From Pseudomonadota bacterium (lineage in GTDB: Bacteria; Pseudomonadota; Gammaproteobacteria; Ga0077536), in NCBI GenBank assembly GCA_016719885.1, contig JADJYF010000003.1, positions 85,857-149,856 on the forward strand: a stretch of DNA of 64,000 nt, written 5' to 3'. The notes beneath the pieces are model-generated. The model saw nothing but the letters and a program-made list of their open reading frames with translations, was not told where the DNA came from and ran no database searches. A program made the translations under genes and the position numbers. Positions 49,001-57,816 of this stretch are shown piece by piece. Numbering within the stretch: the stretch's first letter is position 1; each line of letters begins with the position of its first letter.

Positions 49001-49097
49001 GGTCGGCTTCCTCGGCGGTGAAGGATGCCATCGACCATAGCGCAGCGCCCCGGCGCGCACTACACCCGAAAGGGCGCAGCGCGCGGGCAGGCCCGGT

Positions 49098-50447
49098 TCA
49101 GGCCGGCAGGATGGTGATTTCGCTGGCCAGCAAGGCGTGATTGTTCAGCAGGGTCACCAGGGTCGACAGCGAGGAACCGTCGCCGAGCGCGTCGTAGGAC
49201 AGCACGCCACTGTCCTGGTCGTACACCAGGTGCGCGCCATTGGGCGCGTCGCCGGCGGCGCGCAGCTCCGCGGCGTCGAGCGTCCCCGATCCCGTGATGG
49301 CAGCGACGGCCGCGTGCGTGATCGCCAAGTGGTCGCCGGCCAGCAGGTCGGCAATGCGCAGCGTGTCGCCGGCGCCGCCGGTGACGATGAAGGTGTCCGC
49401 GCCGCCGTTGCCGACCAGCCTGTCGTCGCCATGGCCGGGCTTGAGTACGTTGTCGCCGGCGTTGCCGCGCAACAGGTTGTCGAGCGCGTTGCCGGTGGCA
49501 TTGATGTCCGCGCTGCCGAGCAGGGTCAGGTTCTCGACGTGGGTCGGCAGGGTATAGCTGACCGTCGAGCGTATGGTATCGGTGCCCTGGCCACTGCGCT
49601 CCACCACCACGTCGTTGCGGTGGTCGACCATGAACTGGTCATTGCCGAGCCCGCCGTCCATGCGGTCGATGCCACCCTTGCCGTCCAGGCGATCGTTGCC
49701 GGCGAGCCCACGCAGGGTATTGGCGGCACTGTTGCCGAAGATGTCGTTGCCGAGCGCATTGCCGGTGGCGCTGATGGCCTTGCTACCGCCGAGCGTCAGC
49801 GTTTCGAGATTCGCGCCCATGGTCCAGGTCACGCTGGACTGGGCCTTGTCGGTACCGCTGGCCACGCTCTCGCTGACGATGTCGTTGGCGTTGTCGATGG
49901 TGTAACTGTCGTTGCCCTTGCCGCCCGCCATCACGTCCCGGCCCAGGCCACCATCGAGACGGTCGGCGCCGAGGCCGCCGCTCAGGCTGTCGTTGCCGGC
50001 CGCGCCGCGCAGGATGTCGTTACCAGCGTTGCCGAACAGCTTGTCACTGCCGGCATAGCCGAGCAGGACGTCACCGAAAGCGCTGCCCTGCACCGCCACG
50101 CCCGACGCCACGTCGCGCAGCATGAAGGTCGCGATGGTCTGCACCTTCTCCTGGCGCCCGATATCGGAGAACGACACGTCGCCGACGTTGGCCACCGACA
50201 TCAGGAAGTGTTTCGACTTGTCGAAGAACGCCACGCCGGTGACATCGCTGTCGCGCAGCGAGTTCTCATTGCTGAACTTGAACTTGCCGGACAGCACCAT
50301 GCTGCCGCCCTTGGTGGTGCCCGCCGTCACTTCGGTCTTGCCGTTGGCGGTGATGGCGGAGATGTCGCCGAGCAAGGTGTTGAGCGCGGGGCTCGTCAGG
50401 GACTTGCTGCGCATGTCGGCCTCGAGGCCGAATTTAATCGTGATCAT
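49098..50447 (-). CDS. RTX-repeat calcium-binding protein, probably type I secreted
   Basis: The 449-residue protein has an N-terminal region of about 110 residues with no match I know. At least two blocks of glycine-rich nonapeptides follow, for example GSDKLFGNAGNDILRGAAGND and GLAGNDRLDGKGGIDRMDGGLGND, which form calcium-bound beta-rolls. Between them are VENLTLLGSADINATGNALDN-type segments seen in cadherin-like and hemolysin-type secreted proteins. There is no signal peptide, and the C-terminal end ASEITILPA is hydrophobic, fitting a type I secretion signal. No secretion genes are near. A strong ribosome-binding site (GAGGCCTCCCC) precedes the start. Confidence 0.86.
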   Translation of the reverse strand: MITIKFGLEADMRSKSLTSPALNTLLGDISAITANGKTEVTAGTTKGGSMVLSGKFKFSNENSLRDSDVTGVAFFDKSKHFLMSVANVGDVSFSDIGRQEKVQTIATFMLRDVASGVAVQGSAFGDVLLGYAGSDKLFGNAGNDILRGAAGNDSLSGGLGADRLDGGLGRDVMAGGKGNDSYTIDNANDIVSESVASGTDKAQSSVTWTMGANLETLTLGGSKAISATGNALGNDIFGNSAANTLRGLAGNDRLDGKGGIDRMDGGLGNDQFMVDHRNDVVVERSGQGTDTIRSTVSYTLPTHVENLTLLGSADINATGNALDNLLRGNAGDNVLKPGHGDDRLVGNGGADTFIVTGGAGDTLRIADLLAGDHLAITHAAVAAITGSGTLDAAELRAAGDAPNGAHLVYDQDSGVLSYDALGDGSSLSTLVTLLNNHALLASEITILPA

Positions 50448-50653
50448 GGGGAGGCCTCGGCGTTGGACTTGCGATTATCAGGGCAGGCGCGGGGACCAAC
50501 AAGCTGCCCCCGCCGCTCGGACTCGGGGCGCGTACAAAAATTCACAGGCGCGGCGCGCGATTGACGATGAGGCGCGGCGACGGTGAACAAATGTTACCGC
50601 TGCGCGCCGCTGGCGATGCTCGAGGCCGACGACTGTCGCCGGCCTCGCCTTGC

Positions 50654-51661
50654 TCAGGAGATGCGCAGCACCAGCTTGCCCATCTGCTCCGAGTCCTGCA
50701 TGCGCTTGTGCGCGGCCACTGCCTCGGCGAAGGGATAGACGTGATCAACCACCGGCTTGAGCTTGTGGGCGTTGACGCACGCGACCATGGCGCGGAATTC
50801 CTCGGGCCGGCCCATGGTCGTGCCCTGGATGCGCACCTGGCGGAAGAACAGCTTGGCCATGTTCAGACCCTTCTCGGCATTGCCGCGCGTGGCGCCGAAG
50901 AACACGTAGCGACCGCCGTTGCCGAGGGTGTCGAGCACATCGTGCAGACCTTCGCCACCGGCACTGTCGATGACGATGTCGATGGCGCCGGCCGCGGCTT
51001 TCAATTGCTTGACCCAGCCTGCATCGCGGTAATCGAAACCGGCGCGGGCGCCGAGTTTCACGGCCTCGGCAATCTTGTCGGCGCTGCTGCTGGTGACATA
51101 GACCTCGGCGCCATGGGCAAGTCCCCAGGCCAACGCGAAGGTCGCACAGCCGCCGCCGATGCCGGTCACCAGCACTTTGTGGCCACGTGCGACTTCGCCG
51201 TGGGTGACGATCGCACGCCAGGCGGTGAGGCCCGCCAGGGGCAATGCCGCCGCTTCTTCCCAGGACAGGTGCGCGGGCTTGTCGACCACCGAGTCGGCCG
51301 GCACGCAGATGTATTCAGCGAAGGTGCCTTGATCGGGCATGCCCAGCACGCGGAAGTTGGCGCCGCCGCAGCGCGGATCATCGCCCCACTCCAGCGCCGG
51401 GTAGATGATCACTTCGCGTCCGACCAGGCCGGCATCGACGCCCGCGCCCACGGCATCCACCACGCCGGCGCCGTCGGAGCCGGCGATGGCGGGAAACTGG
51501 ATGCGCGGATAGGCGCCGACCGTGATCCACACGTCGCGTCGGTTGAGCGCCGCGGTCTTGATCTTGACGCGCACCTGGCCGGCGGCCGGCTCGGGCGTCG
51601 GGATGTCTTCGATGGCGAGCTTGTCGGGCCCGCCGAGTTCACGCAGAACGAGTGCTTTCAT
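50654..51661 (-). CDS. Zinc-type alcohol dehydrogenase/quinone oxidoreductase (MDR)
   Basis: The 335-residue medium-chain dehydrogenase/reductase starts MKALVLRELGGPDKL. The cofactor site is VLVTGIGGGCATFAL. The usual structural zinc lobe is replaced by EWGDDPRCGGANFRVLG with a single cysteine, as in the zinc-poor quinone-reductase branch. It is the last gene of the operon that begins with the TetR regulator, 5 bases after the enoyl-CoA hydratase. It could reduce an enoyl- or keto-intermediate of that pathway. A GTG 3 codons earlier is also possible. Confidence 0.88.
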   Translation of the reverse strand: MKALVLRELGGPDKLAIEDIPTPEPAAGQVRVKIKTAALNRRDVWITVGAYPRIQFPAIAGSDGAGVVDAVGAGVDAGLVGREVIIYPALEWGDDPRCGGANFRVLGMPDQGTFAEYICVPADSVVDKPAHLSWEEAAALPLAGLTAWRAIVTHGEVARGHKVLVTGIGGGCATFALAWGLAHGAEVYVTSSSADKIAEAVKLGARAGFDYRDAGWVKQLKAAAGAIDIVIDSAGGEGLHDVLDTLGNGGRYVFFGATRGNAEKGLNMAKLFFRQVRIQGTTMGRPEEFRAMVACVNAHKLKPVVDHVYPFAEAVAAHKRMQDSEQMGKLVLRIS

Positions 51662-51666
51662 GCTGA

Positions 51667-52458
51667 TCACCGCCCCTTGAACTCGGCCTTCTGCTTGTTG
51701 GCGAAGGCGTGGATGGCGGTGGGTGCATCCTCGGTGTAGCGCACCAGCCCGGAGATGGCGCGCGTCTCCATTTCCATCTGCGTCTCGATGGTGTTGGAGA
51801 AGCTGTCGGCGATGAGACGCTTGGCTTCGCCGTAAGCCATGGTCGCGCCCTTGGCGAGCTGCTGCGCGACTTCCATCACGCGCGGCATGAGTTGCTCATC
51901 GGCCACCACTTCGTTGACCAGCCCCCATTCCTTGGCTTGGCTCGCACTCAACAGGTCGTTCATGAGGATGAGCTGCATGGCCTTGGCGTGGCCGACCAGG
52001 CGCGGCAGGAAATAGCTCGCGCTGCCGTCCGGCGAGACGCCGGCGCGGGTGTAGGCCATGGTGAACTTGGCCGATTCGGCGGCGAAGATCATGTCGCCGG
52101 TAATGGCCATGCTGAAACCGGCGCCGGCCGCCACACCGTTGACCGCCACCAGGAACGGCGCATTCATGCGCGTGAAGCGCGAAATGGCGGCATGCAGGCC
52201 GGTGGTCGCGTAGCGCATGTATTCGCCCATGGCCTCGCCCTGGGCGGAGAAACTCACCAGGTCGCCGCCGGCGGAGAACATCTTGCCGGCGCCGGTGAAC
52301 ACCACGCAGCGGATGTCGGGGTTGGAGTCGCAGTGGGTGGCGACCTTCACCAGCTCTTCCGACATCTTGACGTTGAGGCTGTTGGCAGCGTCCGGACGAT
52401 TGAGCGTGATGATGGCGACCGCACCGTCGCGCTCGAACTTGAGGGTTTCGAAATTCAT
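51667..52458 (-). CDS. Enoyl-CoA hydratase/isomerase (crotonase family)
   Basis: The 263-residue crotonase has the two oxyanion-hole segments AGKMFSAGGDLVSF and AVNGVAAGAGFSMAITGD, and the catalytic region YTRAGVSPDGSASYFLPRLVG. The aspartate in VSPDG, where hydratases of the ECHA type have Glu, points to an isomerase-like PaaG/ECI member. The ATG overlaps the DUF1289 stop by 4 bases. It is the third gene after icmF in a likely single transcript for branched or unusual acyl-CoA breakdown. Confidence 0.9.
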   Translation of the reverse strand: MNFETLKFERDGAVAIITLNRPDAANSLNVKMSEELVKVATHCDSNPDIRCVVFTGAGKMFSAGGDLVSFSAQGEAMGEYMRYATTGLHAAISRFTRMNAPFLVAVNGVAAGAGFSMAITGDMIFAAESAKFTMAYTRAGVSPDGSASYFLPRLVGHAKAMQLILMNDLLSASQAKEWGLVNEVVADEQLMPRVMEVAQQLAKGATMAYGEAKRLIADSFSNTIETQMEMETRAISGLVRYTEDAPTAIHAFANKQKAEFKGR

Positions 52459-52655
52459 GAGGACCTCCCACTGTGTGAGTCTTGTTGTGCTTGTTGATAC
52501 TGTTCACGGCGCACGTCCAGCGCCGTCATGATGCGTTGACGCTGCTCGGCCGAGTATTGACTCCACGCGCCGATTTCGTCGAGCGTGCGATAGCAGCCGC
52601 GGCACACGCCGTGCTCCTCGTCGAGTATGCAGATGTTGATGCAGGGCGATTCCAC
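52455..52655 (-). CDS. DUF1289 small cysteine-rich protein
   Basis: The 66-residue protein matches DUF1289: SPCINICILDEEHGVCRGCYRTLDEIGAW with four conserved cysteines, which may hold a metal or an iron-sulfur centre. The start is GTG at 52653-52655, 9 bases after the BtuF-like stop. DUF1289 genes are common small neighbours of metabolic operons in proteobacteria and have no known function. Here the gene is translationally linked to the enoyl-CoA hydratase by ATGA. Confidence 0.88.
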   Translation of the reverse strand: MESPCINICILDEEHGVCRGCYRTLDEIGAWSQYSAEQRQRIMTALDVRREQYQQAQQDSHSGRSS

Positions 52656-52664
52656 GGCGTCTGC

Positions 52665-53498
52665 TCAGGCGGCGCTGGCGCTGAGCGCGCCGGCGTAATC
52701 GGCCAGGTAGTCGAGCCCGGCGATGGCGCGACTGCCGTACCAGGACACCATCTCGCCGTCGATCAAGCGCACCGGGATGGCGGCGCCGAGCAAGGATTTC
52801 AGTTCGGCGATGTGCTTGTCACGAAACGGGTAGGGCTCGCTGCTCAAGAGACACAGCTCGGCGCCGAGCGTCGCGAGACTTTCGCTGGCCAGTGCCGGGT
52901 AGCGCACCTCGCTGCGCATCGGCACGGTGTGCCAGCCGAGCAAGGCCAGCATGTTCGAAATATAGGTGCCCTGCGCCACCGTCATCCACGGCTCGCGCCA
53001 GATGAGGTACAGCACGCGGCGCGATGGCTGCGCGGCCGCCGCGCGCGCCAGGCGCGCCATCGCGAGCGTGAGCTTCTCGACCAGCGTCGCCGCGATGCGC
53101 TCGCGGTTGAACACCGTGCCGATGAGCTCATATAGCGCGACGTTGTCAGCCGGCGCGTTGGGATGGGTGACCAGCACGTGCGGCACACGCCCGCGCAGGG
53201 CCTCGAAGGTCTCGCGCGTGTTCTCGTCGATGTTGACGATGACGTGGGTCGGCGCCAGCGCCAGCAGCGCGTCGATGTCGACGTCCTTGGTGCCGCCGAG
53301 CTTGGGCACGCCGCCCAGCGCCTCGCGCGGGTGGATGCAGAAGCCGGTGCGGCCCACCACCTCGGCGCCGAGCTCCATGTCGAACAGGAGTTCGGTGATG
53401 CTCGGCACCAGCGACACGATGCGCGCGCCTCCCCCGGCTCGCGTGTGTCGCTGGCCATGGGCATCCACCAGCCGCGCATCGCTATCCACCTGCGTCAC
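52665..53498 (-). CDS. BtuF-like cobalamin/metal receptor-fold protein without signal peptide
   Basis: The 277-residue protein has the helical-backbone receptor fold of BtuF and TroA-type proteins, with IVSLVPSITELLFDMELGAEVVGRTGFC, a DIDALLALAPTHVIVN middle, and VRLIDGEMVSWYGSRAI near the end. BtuF normally binds B12 in the periplasm. Here the N-terminus (MTQVDSDARLVDAHGQRH) has no hydrophobic signal, so it should be cytosolic. It starts with GTG 28 bases after icmF, a B12-dependent enzyme. A role in B12 handling for IcmF is an attractive inference, not shown. No btuC or btuD is near. Confidence 0.8.
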   Translation of the reverse strand: MTQVDSDARLVDAHGQRHTRAGGGARIVSLVPSITELLFDMELGAEVVGRTGFCIHPREALGGVPKLGGTKDVDIDALLALAPTHVIVNIDENTRETFEALRGRVPHVLVTHPNAPADNVALYELIGTVFNRERIAATLVEKLTLAMARLARAAAAQPSRRVLYLIWREPWMTVAQGTYISNMLALLGWHTVPMRSEVRYPALASESLATLGAELCLLSSEPYPFRDKHIAELKSLLGAAIPVRLIDGEMVSWYGSRAIAGLDYLADYAGALSASAA

Positions 53499-53526
53499 CC
53501 GTCAACCCGCCCGCGCCGCGCGGCGC

Positions 53527-56500
53527 TTACATGTTGCGCCGATATTCGCCGCCGACGTGATACAGGGCGCCCGAGATCTGGCCGAGCGACGCGTGTTTCA
53601 CCGTTTCCATGAGTTCGGCGAAGCAGTTGTCGCGACGCCGCGCCACGGTCTGCAGCGACGCCAGGCGCGCGCCCCGCTCGCCTTCATGGATGGCCTGGAA
53701 GTTGCGCACCGAGCTTATCTGGTCGCGCTTCTCGTCGTCGGTCGAACGCATGAGCTCGATGGTCGTCACCTGGTCTTCCTCGCCGGCCTTGGGCAGGAAG
53801 GTGTTGACACCGATCAGCGGCAGGCTGCCGTCGTGCTTCTTGTGCTCGTAGTAGAGGCTCTCTTCCTGGATCTTGCTGCGCTGGTACATGGTGTCCATGG
53901 CGCCCAGCACGCCGCCGCGCTCGGAAATAGCCTCGAACTCCTTGTATACCGCCTCTTCGACGAGATCCGTCAACTCGTTGACGATGAACGAGCCCTGCCA
54001 CGGGTTCTCGCAGAAGTTGAGCCCCAGCTCGCGGTTGATGATGAGCTGGATGGCGACCGCGCGCCGCACCGAGTCTTCGGTCGGCGTGGTGATGGCCTCG
54101 TCGTAGGCATTGGTATGCAGGCTGTTGCAGTTGTCGAACAAGGCATACAGCGCCTGCAGGGTGGTGCGGATGTCGTTGAAGTTGATCTCCTGCGCATGCA
54201 GGCTGCGGCCCGAGGTCTGGATGTGGTACTTCAACTGCTGGCTGCGCGGGCTGGCGCCGTAGCGCTCACGCATGGCGCGCGCCCAGATGCGCCGCGCCAC
54301 GCGGCCGATGACGGTGTATTCCGGGTCCATGCCGTTGGAGAAGAAGAACGACAGGTTGGGCGCGAAGTCGTCAATCTTCATGCCGCGCGCGAGGTAGTAC
54401 TCGACGATGGTGAAGCCGTTGGAGAGCGTGAACGCGAGCTGCGAGATCGGGTTCGCGCCGGCCTCGGCGATGTGATAGCCGGAAATCGACACGCTGTAGA
54501 AATTGCGCACCGCGTGCTCGACGAAGTACTGCTGCACGTCGCCCATCATCTTCATGGCGAATTCGGTGGAGAACACGCAGGTGTTCTGCGCCTGGTCTTC
54601 CTTGAGGATGTCGGCCTGCACCGTGCCGCGCACCGATTCGAGCGTGCGCTTCTTGATCGCGGCATAGGTCTCGGCATCGACCACCTGGTCGCCTGATATG
54701 CCCAAAAGGCCCAGGCCCAGGCCGTTGTTGCCGGCCGGCAGTTCGCCCTTGTATACCGGCCGCTGGCGGCCTTCGAAATACTTGGCGATCTTCTTCTCGG
54801 CCGCCGCCCACTGGCCGCTGTCCTTCAAATGCTTCTCGACCTGCTGGTCGATGGCGGCATTCATGAAGAAGGCCAGCACGATGGGCGCCGGGCCGTTGAT
54901 GGTCATCGACACCGAGGTGGTCGGCGCGCACAGGTCGAAGCCCGAGTAGAGCTTCTTGGCATCGTCGACCGAGGCGATGGACACGCCGGAGTTGCCGACC
55001 TTGCCGAAGATGTCGGGGCGCTCATGCGGATCTTCGCCGTACAGCGTGACCGAGTCGAAGGCCGTCGACAGGCGCGCCGCCGGCTGGCCGGCCGACAGGT
55101 AATGGAAGCGGCGGTTGGTGCGCTCGGGCGTGCCTTCGCCGGCAAACATGCGGGTCGGGTCTTCACCCTCACGGCGATAAGGGAAGGTGCCGCCGGTATA
55201 GGGATAGGCGCCCGGCAGGTTCTCGCGCATCAGGAAGCGCAGTTGGTCGCCCCAGCCGTCGAACTTGGGCGGCGCTATCTTCGGGATCTTCTGGTGGCTG
55301 AGACTGGTGCGGTAGTTATCGCCTTCAATCGCCTTGCCGCGCACTTCGTAGCTGAACTTGGGCGCGGTGATGCCCTTCAGGCGTGCCGGCCAGTCGAGCA
55401 GCAGTTGCCGACCTTCGGCGCCGAGGTCATCGAGCGCCGCGTTGTAGCGTTGGCGCAGGGTCGCGAGACTGCGGTCGCCGCTTACCGTGAGCGCGCTCTG
55501 CGCATAGGGCGACAGCGCTTCCGGCAGTTCCTTGTCTTCCAGCGCCTTCAGCGCCTCGTACACATGCTGCGCGCGGTTGGCCGCCTCGCACAGGGTTTCG
55601 ACCTGGGCATTGATGCCGCGGCCCTGCTCGGCGATCTCGGCGAGGTAACGTGTGCGGCTGCCCGGGATCAGCACCGTGGCGCGCGGTTCGCGCAGGCTGG
55701 TGTCGAGCACCGGTACCCAGGCCTGGGCATCCAGCGACAGCTTCTCGGCCAGGCGCTGGCACAGGTTGACGAACATCCACGACAGGCCCGGATCGTTGAA
55801 CTGGCTGGCGATGGTCGGGTAGACCGGGATGTCGGCATCGTCGATGTCGAAGCGGTTGTGATTACGCTTCCACTGCTTGCGCACGTCGCGCAGCGCATCG
55901 TCGGCGCCACGCTTGTCGAACTTGTTGAGGATGACGAGCTCGGCGAAGTCGATCATGTCGATCTTCTCGAGCTGGCTGGGCGCGCCGAACTCGCTGGTCA
56001 TGACGTAGATCGGCAAATCCACCAGGTCGACGATTTCGCTGTCGCTCTGGCCGATGCCGGCGGTCTCGACGATCACGAGGCCGAAGCCGGCGGCCTTCAG
56101 GAAGGCAATCGAGTCGCCGAGCATGGCGCTGGTCGAGAGGTGCTGGCGACGGGTCGCCATCGAGCGCATGTAGAGATTTTCGTGCCGCAGGCTGTTCATG
56201 CGGATGCGATCGCCGAGCAGCGCGCCGCCGGTGCGACGCCGCGTCGGGTCGACCGCCAGCACCGCCACCTTGCGCTCCGGGAAGTACTGGCAGAAGCGTG
56301 ACAGGATCTCGTCGGTCACCGAACTCTTGCCGGCGCCGCCGGTGCCGGTGATGCCGATCACCGGCACGTGCTTGCCGGCGAGCTGCCATTCCTTGCGCAG
56401 CGTGTCGAGCTTGTTGCCGGCGATGACGCCGTCTTCGAGCGCCGACAGCATCTGCGCGACGGCCAGGTAGTTGTCGCTGCTGGCGGCTTCCGGTGCGCGG

Positions 56501-56976
56501 CTTGCCACGCGCGCCGCCTCGGTGCGCTGCACGAGGTCGGTGATCATGCCGAGCAGGCCCATGCGCATGCCGTCATGGGGATGGTAGATGCGCTCGACGC
56601 CGTACTTCTGCAGGACATCGATTTCTTCCGGGGTGATGGTGCCGCCGCCGCCGCCGAACACGCGGATATGGCCGGCGCCGGCTTCGCGCAGCATGTCGAC
56701 CATGTAGCGGAAATACTCGTTATGCCCGCCCTGGTAGGAGCTGATGGCGATGCCGTCGGCGTCTTCCTGGATGGCGGCGCGCACCACGTCGGCCACCGAG
56801 CGATTGTGGCCGAGATGCACCACTTCCACGCCTTCGCCCTGGATCAGGCGCCGCATGACGTTGATGGCGGCGTCGTGGCCGTCGAACAACGACGCGGCGG
56901 TGACGAAACGCATGGGCGTGGTGGCGGCGACGCTGTCGGGCGCGTTGTCGCTGAAATCCTTGGCTCTGGTGTTCAT
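53527..56976 (-). CDS. icmF: Fused B12-dependent acyl-CoA mutase (IcmF), isobutyryl-CoA mutase type
   Basis: IcmF interconverts isobutyryl- and n-butyryl-CoA, or related branched pairs, with adenosylcobalamin. The 1149-residue chain has an N-terminal B12-binding domain (LFDGHDAAINVMRRLIQG, the DxHxxG-like loop with the cobalt-ligating His), then a MeaB-like GTPase chaperone domain. That GTPase has the P-loop GITGTGGAGKSSVTDEIL near residue 204 and NKFDKRG. The C-terminal mutase domain runs from about residue 580 with KVGNSGVSIASVDDAKKLYSGF and PISQLAFTLSNGFTIVEYYL. The ATG at 56976 overlaps the TetR stop. Mutase specificity (isobutyryl versus pivalyl) cannot be settled by eye. Confidence 0.95.
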   Translation of the reverse strand: MNTRAKDFSDNAPDSVAATTPMRFVTAASLFDGHDAAINVMRRLIQGEGVEVVHLGHNRSVADVVRAAIQEDADGIAISSYQGGHNEYFRYMVDMLREAGAGHIRVFGGGGGTITPEEIDVLQKYGVERIYHPHDGMRMGLLGMITDLVQRTEAARVASRAPEAASSDNYLAVAQMLSALEDGVIAGNKLDTLRKEWQLAGKHVPVIGITGTGGAGKSSVTDEILSRFCQYFPERKVAVLAVDPTRRRTGGALLGDRIRMNSLRHENLYMRSMATRRQHLSTSAMLGDSIAFLKAAGFGLVIVETAGIGQSDSEIVDLVDLPIYVMTSEFGAPSQLEKIDMIDFAELVILNKFDKRGADDALRDVRKQWKRNHNRFDIDDADIPVYPTIASQFNDPGLSWMFVNLCQRLAEKLSLDAQAWVPVLDTSLREPRATVLIPGSRTRYLAEIAEQGRGINAQVETLCEAANRAQHVYEALKALEDKELPEALSPYAQSALTVSGDRSLATLRQRYNAALDDLGAEGRQLLLDWPARLKGITAPKFSYEVRGKAIEGDNYRTSLSHQKIPKIAPPKFDGWGDQLRFLMRENLPGAYPYTGGTFPYRREGEDPTRMFAGEGTPERTNRRFHYLSAGQPAARLSTAFDSVTLYGEDPHERPDIFGKVGNSGVSIASVDDAKKLYSGFDLCAPTTSVSMTINGPAPIVLAFFMNAAIDQQVEKHLKDSGQWAAAEKKIAKYFEGRQRPVYKGELPAGNNGLGLGLLGISGDQVVDAETYAAIKKRTLESVRGTVQADILKEDQAQNTCVFSTEFAMKMMGDVQQYFVEHAVRNFYSVSISGYHIAEAGANPISQLAFTLSNGFTIVEYYLARGMKIDDFAPNLSFFFSNGMDPEYTVIGRVARRIWARAMRERYGASPRSQQLKYHIQTSGRSLHAQEINFNDIRTTLQALYALFDNCNSLHTNAYDEAITTPTEDSVRRAVAIQLIINRELGLNFCENPWQGSFIVNELTDLVEEAVYKEFEAISERGGVLGAMDTMYQRSKIQEESLYYEHKKHDGSLPLIGVNTFLPKAGEEDQVTTIELMRSTDDEKRDQISSVRNFQAIHEGERGARLASLQTVARRRDNCFAELMETVKHASLGQISGALYHVGGEYRRNM

Positions 56977-57634
56977 GTCGGTCTCCCCGTTTGCGCGCGC
57001 GCCGGACTCAACACCAGCGCGGTCTGTCTCTTGAGTGATTCGTGCAGAAATTGGATATGGTCCTGGGCGTCGGGCGTCACCAGCCACTGGTAGACGATGC
57101 CGATGATGGCGGCGCAGAACTGCTCGGCGGTACCGGCGATATCGACATCGGGCGCGATGTGGCCGGCGTCGATGCCGGTCTGGATCCAGGCCGCGACGTC
57201 GCGGCGGCGCCGTTCGTGGATGTTGGCCACCACCTGTTTGACTTCCGCGTCGGTCCAATCGAATCGAACCACAGCATGTAGAAGGCGCGGATGTGATCGC
57301 TGCCTTCGACAATGAAGCGGAAGTGCGCGTCGGTGGCGGCCGCGATGGCGTCGACGCCAACCTTGTCCTTCACCACGCGGCGCAGTTCGCGCAGCCACGA
57401 CTCGCCTATCGAGCGAATGATGAAAGCGGACAGGCCGCCCTTGCTCCGGAAACGATAGCTGGCGAGACCGCGGCTGTAACCGGCGCGCTCACCGACTTCC
57501 TTGAGCGTGGTGCCGGCCGCGCCGCGCTCGCAGATCAGGGCCACTGCCGCGTCGAGCATGCGCTGGTCCGACAAGGCGGTGCGCTCGGCCTGGGTGCGGC
57601 GTTCGTTCTGATCGAGTTTGACGGTGGCGGCCAT
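56973..57634 (-). CDS. TetR-family regulator of the icmF operon, one frameshift
   Basis: The N-terminal helix-turn-helix reads LSDQRMLDAAVALICERGAAGTTLKEVGERAGYSRGLASYRFRSK, typical TetR. The ligand domain follows, but near 57252 the frame shifts by one base. The first part ends MLWFDSIGP and the rest, DAEVKQVVANIHERRRRDVAAWI onward, reads in another frame to 56973. Restored, it gives about 220 residues, normal for the family. ATG 57632-57634 is the start. Its stop overlaps the icmF ATG by 4 bases, so it is the first gene of the operon. A palindrome at 57658-57680 is its likely operator. The frameshift is probably a consensus error. Confidence 0.88.
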
Positions 57635-57657
57635 GGCGCGATTATTCCCCGGAGGCT

Positions 57658-57680
57658 TACTTGTTTGCAACAAGCAAGTA
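57658..57680. promoter_or_regulatory. 23-nt palindrome, probable TetR operator
   Basis: The sequence begins TACTTGTTTG and ends CAAGCAAGTA. Nine of eleven symmetric base pairs match, and the outer TACTTG/CAAGTA half-sites are perfect. It lies 24 bases upstream of the TetR ATG, where repressor binding would block the TetR-icmF operon. It is AT-rich in GC-rich surroundings. Confidence 0.7.
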
Positions 57681-57816
57681 GAAGCCGGTCGGGTCCGGCC
57701 CTCACCGAGAACGTCGGCACACGCACGGGTCGCGTTTTGGCGGGCTTGCTGTAGCATTCACAGGCCCTTGGCCACCACGAGTCCGCCGCCCTGACATCGT
57801 CCGACCGCGTTCCGCG

